Source: HKCCE3408 sp038530555
GTDB taxonomy: Bacteria; Pseudomonadota; Alphaproteobacteria; Rhodobacterales; Rhodobacteraceae
NCBI GenBank assembly: GCA_038530555.1
Contig: JBCBCN010000004.1
Coordinates: 1 to 64,000 of the forward strand
Direction of reading: 5' to 3'
DNA: 64,000 nt
Each line of letters begins with the position of its first letter. Position 1 is the stretch's first letter. Positions 54,744 to 62,597 of this stretch are shown here, piece by piece. The notes below the pieces were generated by a model. It saw nothing but the letters and a program-made list of their open reading frames with translations, did no database searches and was not told where the DNA came from. Made by a program: the position numbers and the translations under genes.

Positions 54744-55424
54744 TTACGCGCTAACGAGCGCGCGCGCCAGACCGGCAAAAAGCGCGCTGCCATCGCCGCT
54801 GGCATGGCCGGGCGCATTACCCGCCTCCAACGCGCGCTCGGGATGGGGCATCATGCCAAGGACCCGGCGGTTTTCCGAAAGGATACCGGCAATATCCTCC
54901 GCCGCACCATTGGGATTGTCGACATAGCGAAAGGCGATCCTGTCCTCGGCTTTCAACGCGGCCAAGGTCTCGGGATCAGCGGTGTAATTGCCCTCATGAT
55001 GGGCAATTGGGATCGCGATTTCCTGGCCAAGCGCGTAGCCCTCAGTGAAAGCGCTCTCAACCGTCTCCACCCGCAAGGCGCTGATCTTGCTCAGAAACTT
55101 GATCGCGGCATTCTGGAGCAGCGCACCGGGCAAAAGCCGCAATTCGGTCAGGATCTGAAAGCCGTTGCACACGCCCAGCATGAAGCCGCCGCGCCCCGCA
55201 TGGGCCTTGAGCGCGGGCGCGATGGGGCTGTGCGCCGCAATCGCTCCGCAGCGCAAGTAATCGCCATAGGAAAACCCACCCGGCACAGCCACCAGATCGG
55301 TGCCCGGGGGCAGCTCGGTCTCTTTGTGCCAGAGCATCGTGACCTCGAACCCCGCGAGCCGCAGGGCCACAGCCATATCGCGGTCGCAGTTTGAGCCAGG
55401 AAAGACAGTGACGGCAGCTTTCAT
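54744..55424 (-). CDS. purQ: Phosphoribosylformylglycinamidine synthase, glutaminase subunit
   Basis: PurQ supplies ammonia from glutamine for FGAR amidation in purine synthesis, working with PurS and PurL. The 226-aa protein has VTVFPGSNCDRDMA, PGGFSYGDYLRCGAIA, the catalytic Cys in MLGVCNGFQIL and the His/Glu in GMMPHPERALE. GAGGAGG lies upstream of the ATG at 55424. An alcohol dehydrogenase gene separates it from purS by one gene, with a 13-bp gap. Confidence 0.97.
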   Translation of the reverse strand: MKAAVTVFPGSNCDRDMAVALRLAGFEVTMLWHKETELPPGTDLVAVPGGFSYGDYLRCGAIAAHSPIAPALKAHAGRGGFMLGVCNGFQILTELRLLPGALLQNAAIKFLSKISALRVETVESAFTEGYALGQEIAIPIAHHEGNYTADPETLAALKAEDRIAFRYVDNPNGAAEDIAGILSENRRVLGMMPHPERALEAGNAPGHASGDGSALFAGLARALVSA

Positions 55425-55437
55425 ATCCGGGGCCTCC

Positions 55438-56481
55438 TCAAGCGCTGAAATCGGTGACGACGGCCACACCGGGCGGTGTCGGGCCATCAAAGGCGGCAAG
55501 CTCGGCCGAGACATCGCTCAAGCCGACCTCGCGCGCGATCATCGGGCTGAGATCGAGGCCGGTTGCCTCCAAAAAGCCCAGCAGATTTGGATAGCGATGG
55601 GCAGGCATCCCGCGCGTGCCAAACACGGCAAGCTGGCCGGAATAAACCGCATCCCAAGGCAGCGCCATAGTGGCCTCCGCGCCTGCAGGCATGCCGATCT
55701 GCACCATACGGCCCAGCTTGCGGCAAGAGCGGAGCGCGGCGGCTGTGGTCGCCGTGATGCCCAAGGCCTCGACGGCCATATGCACGCCGCCGCCCGTCGC
55801 CTCCCGCATCTCCTCCGCCGGGTCATCACGCGCCCCATCAATGACGACCTCTGCCCCTAGCTCCAGCGCCAGATCGCGCTTTTCCGGCACTGTATCAGCC
55901 AGCGCCACCCGCGCGCCCATCGCCCGGCCCAGCATCAAAGCGGCCAGTCCAACACCGCCGCCGCCCCAAATACCCAACCACTCACCGGGCCTCAGCGCCG
56001 CGCGGCCGGTCAGCGCGTGCCAGGCCGTCGTCACACGACAGCCCAGAGCGGCGGCCAAAGCGGGCGCCATCTCCTCGGGCAACGCGGTGAGATTGGCGTC
56101 GGCATGGGGCACGGCGATCCGCTCGGCAAACGCGCCTGGGATGGTGAAACCCGGCACAGCCTGGCTGGCGCAAATGGTCTGATGCCCGGCTTGGCAGTCG
56201 CCGCATTGCCCGCATGCCAGGATAAACGGCGCGATCACCTGGTCACCCTCCCGCCAGCGCGTGACGCCAGGCCCCACCTCCACGACCTCTCCGCAGAACT
56301 CATGGCCCAGCACAAACGGCGGCACGACGTCCGGATCAGACCCCACCCAGGCGTGCCAGTCCGAGCGGCACACCCCGCAAGCAAGCACCCGCAGCACCAC
56401 GCCGTCTTCTGGACAGTCTGGATCCTCGATCTCTGCAACCTCTAGCGGCGCCCGCACCCGGGTGAGCACGGCGGCCCGCAT
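55438..56481 (-). CDS. Zinc-dependent alcohol dehydrogenase (MDR family)
   Basis: The 347-aa medium-chain dehydrogenase/reductase has catalytic zinc ligands in ACGVCRSDWHAW and VLGHEFCGEV, the four-Cys structural zinc lobe CGQCGDCQAGHQTIC, and the NAD-binding GGGGVGLAALMLG. Substrate unknown. The start at 56481 shares one base with the purS stop (TGATG), so translation is coupled. It lies inside the purC-purS-purQ cluster with no obvious metabolic link, which is unusual. Confidence 0.95.
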   Translation of the reverse strand: MRAAVLTRVRAPLEVAEIEDPDCPEDGVVLRVLACGVCRSDWHAWVGSDPDVVPPFVLGHEFCGEVVEVGPGVTRWREGDQVIAPFILACGQCGDCQAGHQTICASQAVPGFTIPGAFAERIAVPHADANLTALPEEMAPALAAALGCRVTTAWHALTGRAALRPGEWLGIWGGGGVGLAALMLGRAMGARVALADTVPEKRDLALELGAEVVIDGARDDPAEEMREATGGGVHMAVEALGITATTAAALRSCRKLGRMVQIGMPAGAEATMALPWDAVYSGQLAVFGTRGMPAHRYPNLLGFLEATGLDLSPMIAREVGLSDVSAELAAFDGPTPPGVAVVTDFSA

Positions 56482-56711
56482 CAGCCCAGCTCGATCCGGT
56501 AGCTCTCGATCACGGTATTGGCCAAGAGCTTCTCGCACATCTCCGTCACGGCCGCCTCATCGGTCCCATCCGCCAATTCGAGCTCGATCACCTTGCCCTG
56601 ACGCACGCCCGAGACGCCCTCGAAGCCCATTGCGCCCAGCGCCGATTTCACCGCCTCGCCCTTGGGATCAAGCACGCCCGCTTTCAGCATCACCGTCACT
56701 GTCGCCCGCAT
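56481..56711 (-). CDS. purS: Phosphoribosylformylglycinamidine synthase subunit PurS
   Basis: PurS is the small structural subunit bridging PurL and PurQ. The 76-aa protein has MRATVTVMLKAGVLDPKGEAVKSALGAMGFEGVSGVRQGKVIELE-type sequence, complete and normal length. GGGAGCGCG precedes the ATG. A copy of the dispersed element ends 11 bp upstream, and a 10-codon frame starting in that element overlaps the purS start. Confidence 0.97.
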   Translation of the reverse strand: MRATVTVMLKAGVLDPKGEAVKSALGAMGFEGVSGVRQGKVIELELADGTDEAAVTEMCEKLLANTVIESYRIELG

Positions 56712-56722
56712 CGCGCTCCCGC

Positions 56723-56744
56723 CTTCATTTTTCCAAAAATACTC
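56723..56744 (-). repeat. Dispersed core element, copy 6
   Basis: The exact core GAGTATTTTT then GGAAAAATGAAG on the minus strand, between purC and purS. No clear hairpin precedes it, unlike other copies. Confidence 0.85.
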
Positions 56745-56789
56745 AAGCCCCGGCCCTGCCCCAGACGCGCGTCAATTGATCCCCGCGCT

Positions 56790-57548
56790 TCAATTGATAA
56801 GCGTCGGCTTCGTCACCTGCGGCTCGGACGGCAGCACGCCCAGACGCCGCGCCACTTCCGAATAGGCATCGCTCAGATCGCCCAGATCCCGGCGGAAGAC
56901 GTCCTTATCAAGCTTGCGCCCGCTCTCGATGTCCCACAACCGGCAACTGTCCGGGCTGATCTCATCGGCCACGATCAGGCGCATGAACTCGCCCTCCCAA
57001 AATCGGCCGATCTCGATTTTGAAATCCACCAGCTTGATCCCCACGCCCAGCATCAGACCGGACATGAAATCGTTCACTCTGAGCGCCAGCGCGACCATAT
57101 CGTCGAGGTCCTGCTGACTGGCCCAGCCGAAAGCGATCACGTGCTCTTCGGAGACCAGCGGATCGCCAAGCTCGTCATTCTTGAGATAGAACTCAACGAT
57201 GGGCCGCGGCAGCGCCGTACCCTCTTCGATGCCGAGACGCTTGGACATCGAGCCGGCCGCGATATTGCGCACAACCACCTCAAGCGGGATGATCTCCACC
57301 GCGCGAATAAGCTGCTCTCGCATATTCATTCGGCGGATGAAATGCGTCGGCACACCCACCCCATTGAGCGCAGCCATAAAAAACTCGCTCAGCCGGTTGT
57401 TGAGCACGCCCTTGCCATCGATCGTGGCGCGTTTCTCGGCATTAAAAGCGGTGGCATCATCCTTGAAATACTGCACCAAGGTGCCGGGCTCGGGCCCTTC
57501 ATAGAGGATCTTGGCCTTGCCCTCATAGACCTTCTTGCGACGCGCCAT
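56790..57548 (-). CDS. purC: SAICAR synthetase
   Basis: PurC joins aspartate to CAIR in purine synthesis. The 252-aa product has KVYEGKAKILYEGPEPGTLVQYFKDDATAFN, VVVRNIAAGSMSKRLGIEEG and LIVADEISPDSCRLWD, all typical. AGGAG precedes the ATG at 57548; the longer frame to 57821 has no family support. It heads the purC-purS-adh-purQ cluster. Confidence 0.98.
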   Translation of the reverse strand: MARRKKVYEGKAKILYEGPEPGTLVQYFKDDATAFNAEKRATIDGKGVLNNRLSEFFMAALNGVGVPTHFIRRMNMREQLIRAVEIIPLEVVVRNIAAGSMSKRLGIEEGTALPRPIVEFYLKNDELGDPLVSEEHVIAFGWASQQDLDDMVALALRVNDFMSGLMLGVGIKLVDFKIEIGRFWEGEFMRLIVADEISPDSCRLWDIESGRKLDKDVFRRDLGDLSDAYSEVARRLGVLPSEPQVTKPTLIN

Positions 57549-57687
57549 CGGAACTCCTGAACCTGGTGGCGCAAGCAAGCCGCCCCGCTTCGCCTCTCTT
57601 AGGTCTCGCCTCTTAGGCGAAACCGCCCGCCCTCGCAAGGATCGCTGCGCTGCCGAGCGCTCGGATTGACGCCTGGGCTTCAGGCAC

Positions 57688-57718
57688 AAAAAAAGGGCGC
57701 CAGTCGCGGCGCCCTTTT
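57688..57718 (-). terminator. Rho-independent terminator of the VPLPA-CTERM gene
   Basis: An 11-bp perfect stem AAAAGGGCGCC / GGCGCCCTTTT (57691-57701, 57708-57718) with a 6-nt loop and seven T on the minus strand. It lies 37 bp after the stop at 57755. Confidence 0.93.
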
Positions 57719-57754
57719 GCGTAAATGCGGTGCTCCGTGAGTGCGGGGCGTGAC

Positions 57755-58426
57755 TTAGGCCGCAGATGCCTTGAACCGGCGCAGACCAAACAGCCCACCA
57801 AGACCCGCGATCAGCATCCAAGCCGCTGCAGGAAGCGGCACCGGGGCCAATTGCAGGTTGAGATCGCCGTGACGGTTCAGGTTCATCGCGCCGGTATAGG
57901 TGTTGTCGGCAGACTCGCTCAGGTGGAACCAGCTCGAAAAGCCAAAGCCTGCATCCTTGTCATTGGCACCCGTGCCAAGCTGTGCGGGCGGACCGGCGCG
58001 GCTCATGTCGAGGACCAGGCCCATCAGATCGCTGCTGACACCGGTGATCGTGCCCGACAAGATGTCGAAATAGTCCCAATCGCTGGTGTCGCAGGCGCCC
58101 CAGGCGCACTTTACGCTCGAGCCGGGCGCGGTCTCGACCAAGTCGAGCTGGATGCGTACCTGCCGGTCCGAGCCGTTTTGCTGGGCGATGGCGTCGAAGG
58201 TCGCGCTGCCGTCGGAAACCACGAACGCGCCGCCGCCATTGATGAACTGCCAGTAATCGCTGCCGCCGGTGACGCCGGGCCGCCACAAGCCGTGATCGAT
58301 GCCGCGCGTCGACGCGCTCGAAACATCGTAGGTGCCGTCATTGATGGTAGCAGCTTGCGCAGAGCCGAAGCTCAAAGCGGCGACGCATGCAAGCGTCAGG
58401 GCCGCGCGAACGCGTTTGATGATCAT
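57755..58426 (-). CDS. VPLPA-CTERM secreted protein
   Basis: The 223-aa product has a signal peptide (LTLACVAALSFGSAQA, cleavage near 25), a soluble domain of about 165 residues with a Cys pair (KCAWGACDTS) and the C-terminal sorting tail PVPLPAAAWMLIAGLGGL then FGLRRFKASAA. VPLPA-CTERM proteins are taken by an exosortase-type sorting system; no exosortase is in this window. The role is unknown; similar proteins are often surface or exopolysaccharide-linked. A strong terminator follows. Confidence 0.92.
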   Translation of the reverse strand: MIIKRVRAALTLACVAALSFGSAQAATINDGTYDVSSASTRGIDHGLWRPGVTGGSDYWQFINGGGAFVVSDGSATFDAIAQQNGSDRQVRIQLDLVETAPGSSVKCAWGACDTSDWDYFDILSGTITGVSSDLMGLVLDMSRAGPPAQLGTGANDKDAGFGFSSWFHLSESADNTYTGAMNLNRHGDLNLQLAPVPLPAAAWMLIAGLGGLFGLRRFKASAA

Positions 58427-58550
58427 TGGTGTACTCCTCTAACTCGTAACTCCGCCGGAATGGCGTCTCCCCAGCGTGGCGATAGCAGGGCGCACTGCGT
58501 TGTCGAAAGGGGAAAAATCCGAAATTCACCGCACGTCAGTGCAACACATC

Positions 58551-58598
58551 GTTTCCGGCTGGGTTTCCGGCTGGGTTTCCGGCTGGGTTTCCGGCTCG
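58551..58598. repeat. 12-bp tandem repeat, four copies
   Basis: The unit GTTTCCGGCTGG occurs four times in a row (the last ends CG). It lies between the divergent VPLPA-CTERM and ATPase-inhibitor genes and could influence their promoters or be simple slippage. Confidence 0.95.
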
Positions 58599-58708
58599 CT
58601 CGACCGGCAGCGGCGCATTACCGCGCGCGCTATTGACGGGCTGCTCTTGCAGGGCCGCCGCCGCTCTGCCTATGTCCTAAAAAACAGCAACCCGACCGGA
58701 GACCCAGG

Positions 58709-59023
58709 ATGAGCACCTTCGATGACCGCGCCAATGCGTTTGAGAACAAATTCGCCCATGACGCCGATATGCAGTTCAAGGCCGAGGCCCGCCGCAACAA
58801 GCTTTTGGGCCTTTGGGTGGCCGAGAAGCTAGGCAAAACCGGAGATGCGGCTGCGGAATACGCCAAAGAGGTGATCAAAGCCGATTTCGAAGAGGCCGGC
58901 CATGAGGATGTGATGCGCAAAGTCCTGGGCGATCTGGGCGACACCGTCCCGGAGGCCGAGGTCCGCGCGAAATTCGAGGCGCTAACCGCCGAGGCCAAGG
59001 CCCAGCTGATGAGCGAGCTCTAG
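58709..59023 (+). CDS. F1-ATPase inhibitor zeta subunit (DUF1476)
   Basis: This small helical protein blocks ATP hydrolysis by F1 in alphaproteobacteria, as shown for Paracoccus denitrificans. The 104-aa product has the family pattern FDDRANAFENKFAHDADMQFKAEARRNKLLGLW at its N-terminus (the inhibitory part) and EYAKEVIKADFEEAG in the middle. Length is typical. CGGAGACCCAGG precedes the ATG. It stands alone, away from atp genes. Confidence 0.93.
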   Translation: MSTFDDRANAFENKFAHDADMQFKAEARRNKLLGLWVAEKLGKTGDAAAEYAKEVIKADFEEAGHEDVMRKVLGDLGDTVPEAEVRAKFEALTAEAKAQLMSEL

Positions 59024-59040
59024 CCGCCCTTCCCGCACCG

Positions 59041-59074
59041 CCCCCCCCCCCGTCGCTGCCCGCGTCGCTGCCCG
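59041..59074. repeat. C11 homopolymer and a 12-bp direct duplication
   Basis: Eleven consecutive C (59041-59051) are followed by CGTCGCTGCCCG twice (59051-59062, 59063-59074). It lies between the zeta gene and the methyltransferase gene, 110 bp before the latter's start. The homopolymer is slippage-prone and could be a sequencing trouble spot. Confidence 0.95.
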
Positions 59075-59184
59075 CGCCGATGCGTGCCGCCTCATAACCT
59101 TGTTGTGGATTTTTCATTTGCGCCTGCTCAGCTCTGGCGGCATCCGAGCCATGTATTGCGATGGATGCGAGGGCCCCCCCGCCA

Positions 59185-60222
59185 ATGTCTGAAATTCGGG
59201 ACCAACCGGATCCGCTCAGCCGATTGCTGTTGAGCCGGGAGTGGCTTTTGGCCGACGGGGCCACGGGCACGACGCTGTTCAATATGGGGCTGCAATCGGG
59301 CGATGCGCCCGAGCTTTGGAACATCGAGCATCCAGACCGGATCCGCGCGCTCTATCAGGGTGCCGTCAATGCCGGGGCCGATCTCTTTCTGACCAATTCC
59401 TTCGGCGGCACGGCGGCGCGGCTCAAGCTGCACAATGCGCAGGACCGCGTCTTTGAGCTCAACCGCGCGGCGGCTGAGATCGGGCGCGAGGTCGCGGACG
59501 GGCAGTCTCGCCCGGTGATCGTCGCAGGCTCGATGGGTCCAACCGGAGAGCTGCTGGCGCCGGTCGGCACGCTCAGCCACGCGGACGCCGTCGAGATGTT
59601 TCACGCGCAAGCCGAAGGTCTCAAAGCCGGTGGGGCCGATGTCCTTTGGATTGAGACGATCAGCTCTGCTGAGGAATTTCGCGCCGCGGGCGAGGCCGCC
59701 GAGCTGGCCAAGATGCCCTGGTGCGGCACGATGAGCTTTGACACAGCCGGGCGCACGATGATGGGGCTCACCTCAGAGGCGATGGCGGAAATGGTGGCCG
59801 CGATGCCCGAGGGCCCGATTGCCTATGGCGCGAATTGCGGCGTCGGTGCCTCGGATCTGCTGCGCACCGTTCTGGGCATGGCTCCCGTCCCGGGCACACC
59901 GCCGATCATCGCAAAGGGCAATGCAGGCATCCCGAAATATGTCGACGGCCATATCCATTATGACGGCACGCCGGAGCTTATGGCGCGTTACGCGTTGCTC
60001 GCCCGGGCCTGCGGGGCCAAGATCATCGGCGGCTGTTGCGGCACGCAGGCTGAGCATTTGGTGCAGATGCGTCGGGCTTTGGAAACGGAGCCCCGCGGCA
60101 TGACCCCGAGCTTGCCCCAGATCGCCGCTGAATTGGGCGGTTTCTCGTCCGAGCAGGACGGCACAGAAAGCACGGGGCAAACCCGGGTGCGGGCAACGAG
60201 GAGGCGCGGACGGCGGCGCTGA
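59185..60222 (+). CDS. Homocysteine S-methyltransferase (betaine-homocysteine/split methionine synthase type)
   Basis: The 345-aa zinc enzyme transfers a methyl group to homocysteine, giving methionine. It has WLLADGATGTTLFNMGLQ, the zinc ligands Cys in GANCGVG (near 216) and GGCCGT (near 282), and the TNSFGGT motif. It lacks the MetH folate and B12 domains. The stand-alone corrinoid protein at 62598 may be its methyl donor partner. The annotation betaine-homocysteine methyltransferase is the other option. The ATG at 59185 fits homologues; 59161 is possible. The last 30 residues are Arg-rich and unconserved. Confidence 0.93.
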   Translation: MSEIRDQPDPLSRLLLSREWLLADGATGTTLFNMGLQSGDAPELWNIEHPDRIRALYQGAVNAGADLFLTNSFGGTAARLKLHNAQDRVFELNRAAAEIGREVADGQSRPVIVAGSMGPTGELLAPVGTLSHADAVEMFHAQAEGLKAGGADVLWIETISSAEEFRAAGEAAELAKMPWCGTMSFDTAGRTMMGLTSEAMAEMVAAMPEGPIAYGANCGVGASDLLRTVLGMAPVPGTPPIIAKGNAGIPKYVDGHIHYDGTPELMARYALLARACGAKIIGGCCGTQAEHLVQMRRALETEPRGMTPSLPQIAAELGGFSSEQDGTESTGQTRVRATRRRGRRR

Positions 60223-60252
60223 AACTTTCACGGGCGCCGGTCTAGAATAAGA

Positions 60253-60276
60253 AACGGCCGCCCCAAGGGCGGCCGC
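60253..60276 (-). terminator. Terminator between convergent genes, best for the minus-strand VPLPA gene
   Basis: A 9-bp stem CGGCCGCCC / GGGCGGCCG (60255-60263, 60267-60275) with a 3-nt loop; on the minus strand it is followed by TTTCTTATT. Confidence 0.8.
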
Positions 60277-60299
60277 TCCAAACGATATCGTGCGAGGCT

Positions 60300-60971
60300 T
60301 TAGGCCTGCTGGCGCTTTTGACGGGCGCGCATCAGACCCAGGCCGCCAAGACCGGCCAGAAGCATGAAGCCTGCCGCCGGAAGCGGAACCGGTGCGATCT
60401 CGTAATGGATCGACTTGAGCTTCCAGTCGTCGCTGTGGTCGTTGACGCCAATGAGATAGCTCATGCCCGTAGACATGGCAAAATCACCGTCTGCCACCGA
60501 CTCCGAGCCATAGCCCCAGCGGTTGCCACCGATCCAGTGATAGCCACCGGCATAGTTGGTGATGTCGGTCATCGTGCCATGCTCATCCACGTAGATCTCA
60601 AAGTGATCGTTGCGGTCGACATAGCTGAACACCAGGCTGGTGATGCTGATGCGCTCGCTCGCCTCGACGGCGAGAGCTTCGTCGTAATACCCACCGCCGA
60701 CGCCGTGATAGTTGTCATAGTAGGAATGCACGCCGGCGCCGTTGCCCCAGTCTTTCGTCGAGACATAGTTGTCCGAGAAAGACTGGTAGACGTTGCCGCT
60801 TCCGTCATGGACGACACCATCGACATAGAACTCCACACCGTCACTGCCGGTGTAGGTGTTCTCGCCTGTGGTCCACCCTTCATAGTCGTCGAAATGCACA
60901 GTGCCCGCCGATGCCACGCTGGCCAAGCCAAACGTCACCGCCGCAGCGACCGCGAAGGTCTTAAGTTTCAT
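60300..60971 (-). CDS. VPLPA-CTERM secreted protein, Gly/Tyr/Asp-rich
   Basis: The 223-aa product has a signal peptide (MKLKTFAVAAAVTFGLASVASA), a Tyr/Gly/Asp/His-rich beta domain (YYDNYHGVGGGYYDEAL; YHWIGGNRWGYGSE) and the tail PVPLPAAGFMLLAGLGGL then GLMRARQKRQQA. GAGGGGAGACTTC gives a firm start at 60971. The body suggests a surface or matrix protein, but no function is established. Confidence 0.92.
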   Translation of the reverse strand: MKLKTFAVAAAVTFGLASVASAGTVHFDDYEGWTTGENTYTGSDGVEFYVDGVVHDGSGNVYQSFSDNYVSTKDWGNGAGVHSYYDNYHGVGGGYYDEALAVEASERISITSLVFSYVDRNDHFEIYVDEHGTMTDITNYAGGYHWIGGNRWGYGSESVADGDFAMSTGMSYLIGVNDHSDDWKLKSIHYEIAPVPLPAAGFMLLAGLGGLGLMRARQKRQQA

Positions 60972-61226
60972 GAAGTCTCCCCTCACATACACCAAATACA
61001 AGTCCACTGGTGCCTGCGTGGGACATTAGATTCGTACTCAAACACCAGTTAACACTTTCGTTACTATAGCGTCGTGGCGTCTCGCACAAGGAATGAAGCC
61101 ATTGGTTAATGCAATCGCGCCCTCAGGGCCGCTCGCCCCGCTGTAGGAAAGAACCTTCGAATTCACTTGAATAAACCAGCTCAATATACTGGAATAAAGT
61201 AATAATAATGATTTTGTCGATGTGTT
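60972..61226. other. AT-rich intergenic region upstream of a VPLPA-CTERM gene
   Basis: The 255 bp between the VPLPA gene start and the radical SAM gene stop are AT-rich near 61020-61070 and 61170-61220, and probably hold the VPLPA promoter. No gene is seen. Confidence 0.5.
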
Positions 61227-62330
61227 TCATTCCGCTTGCGCGGCAAACAGCGGAAGATCATCAACACTCTTTGACGCTTGCGTAAACAAATCGCAGCGCA
61301 GCGGCGGCAGCTGTCTGGCCAGACCCAGGGCCTTGCGGGCGCGCTCAAACCGGGCCTGCATCAGGTCTGCGAAGACCCCCTCACCCCGCATCCGATGCCC
61401 GAACCGGCTGTCGTAGTCTTGCCCGCCATGCATCTCCCGGATCTTGTCCATCACGCGGTTGAACCGGTGGGGATAATGCTCGGCCAGCCAGGTCCGCCAC
61501 AGCTCAGACACTTCGCGCGGCAGGCGCAGGGCGATCATGCTCGCCGCAACCGCGCCCGCCTCCCGCGCCGCCTTGAGCAGCGCCTCGATCTCATGGTCGG
61601 TCAGGCCTGGCACAATTGGGCTGATCATCACCCGGACCTCGACACCTGCGCGCGCCAGCGTCTCAATCGCCCGCAGCCGCCGCGCCGGGCTGGGCACGCG
61701 CGGCTCCATCTTGCGGGCAAGCCGGGCATCGAGCGTGGTCAGCGAGATCCCCACACGTGCGAGGCCCAGGGCTGACATCGGCGCCAGGATATCCGCGTCC
61801 CGCTCCACCAGGACACCCTTCGTTGCGATCCCGACCGGGTGATTGAAGGCCTGCAACACCTTGAGCACGTCACGCATGATCCCGCGGTCTCGCTCTATGG
61901 GCTGATAGGCGTCCGTATTGGTGCCGATGGCAATGACCCGCGGCTGATAAGACGGCGCGCGCAGCTCCCGCTCAAGCTGTTCGGCGGCGTTCGGGCGGGC
62001 GATCAGCCGTGTCTCGAAATCCAAGCCGGGCGACAGGCCCAGAAAGGCGTGGCTCGGCCTGGCAAAGCAGTAGATACAGCCGTGCTCACAACCGCGATAA
62101 GGGTTGATCGAGCGGTCAAAGGAGATGTCGGGCGAGGTGTTCTTGGTGATCACCCGCCGCGCCCGCTCCTCGCGCACTTCGGTCCGCAGCGGGGCCATGT
62201 CTTCGGGCAGGTCCCAGCCGTCATGCACGGCCTCGGTGCCGTAGCGCTCGAACCGCCCGGCCTCATTGCTCGACGCGGCGCGGCCGGGGCTGTGCGCTTT
62301 TTGGATGGGGGTGGCGGGCAAATGCGTCAT
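61227..62330 (-). CDS. PA0069/SplB-like radical SAM protein
   Basis: The 367-aa protein has the cluster motif CEHGCIYC (CxxxCxxC) near residue 80 in NPYRGCEHGCIYCF, then TNTDAYQPIERD and GISLTTLD, as in the PA0069 family related to spore photoproduct lyase. Its substrate is unproven; DNA-damage roles are proposed. The ATG at 62330 follows an almost perfect LexA box (62333-62347), so it is likely SOS-induced. Longer frames to 62456 lack support. Confidence 0.92.
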   Translation of the reverse strand: MTHLPATPIQKAHSPGRAASSNEAGRFERYGTEAVHDGWDLPEDMAPLRTEVREERARRVITKNTSPDISFDRSINPYRGCEHGCIYCFARPSHAFLGLSPGLDFETRLIARPNAAEQLERELRAPSYQPRVIAIGTNTDAYQPIERDRGIMRDVLKVLQAFNHPVGIATKGVLVERDADILAPMSALGLARVGISLTTLDARLARKMEPRVPSPARRLRAIETLARAGVEVRVMISPIVPGLTDHEIEALLKAAREAGAVAASMIALRLPREVSELWRTWLAEHYPHRFNRVMDKIREMHGGQDYDSRFGHRMRGEGVFADLMQARFERARKALGLARQLPPLRCDLFTQASKSVDDLPLFAAQAE

Positions 62331-62332
62331 GA

Positions 62333-62347
62333 GAACAAATGTAGAAC
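62333..62347 (-). promoter_or_regulatory. LexA (SOS) box at the radical SAM gene start
   Basis: GAACAAATGTAGAAC matches GAAC-N7-GAAC exactly. It ends 3 bp before the start codon, so LexA binding here would block transcription or early elongation. Confidence 0.8.
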
Positions 62348-62597
62348 ATGACGCATTCGTGAGCAAGACAACACCCCGTAGGCGGCGAAGCCCCAAATCG
62401 CAGACGCCGCATGGCGCGCCTCCCGGAACAAGACCAGCTCGGCCAATTCTCTGCAAACACTCGCGGAATCAGCGCCAAGTAGGCGCCTGACACCCGAGCG
62501 CACAGTCGCGGCAAAGCCGTTTTTTGTCGCAATTGCCACCGCGCCATGGAGCCATCGGCGTTAGCCTCGAGATGAGGGACGAACGCGGAGCGGGCCA

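Noticed and set aside
59024..59184. SAM or SAH riboswitch before the homocysteine methyltransferase gene
   Set aside because: I could not find the conserved cores; the region is dominated by the C11 tract and a duplication.
62348..62597. Cobalamin riboswitch before the corrinoid protein gene
   Set aside because: No B12-box-like sequence is visible in the leader.
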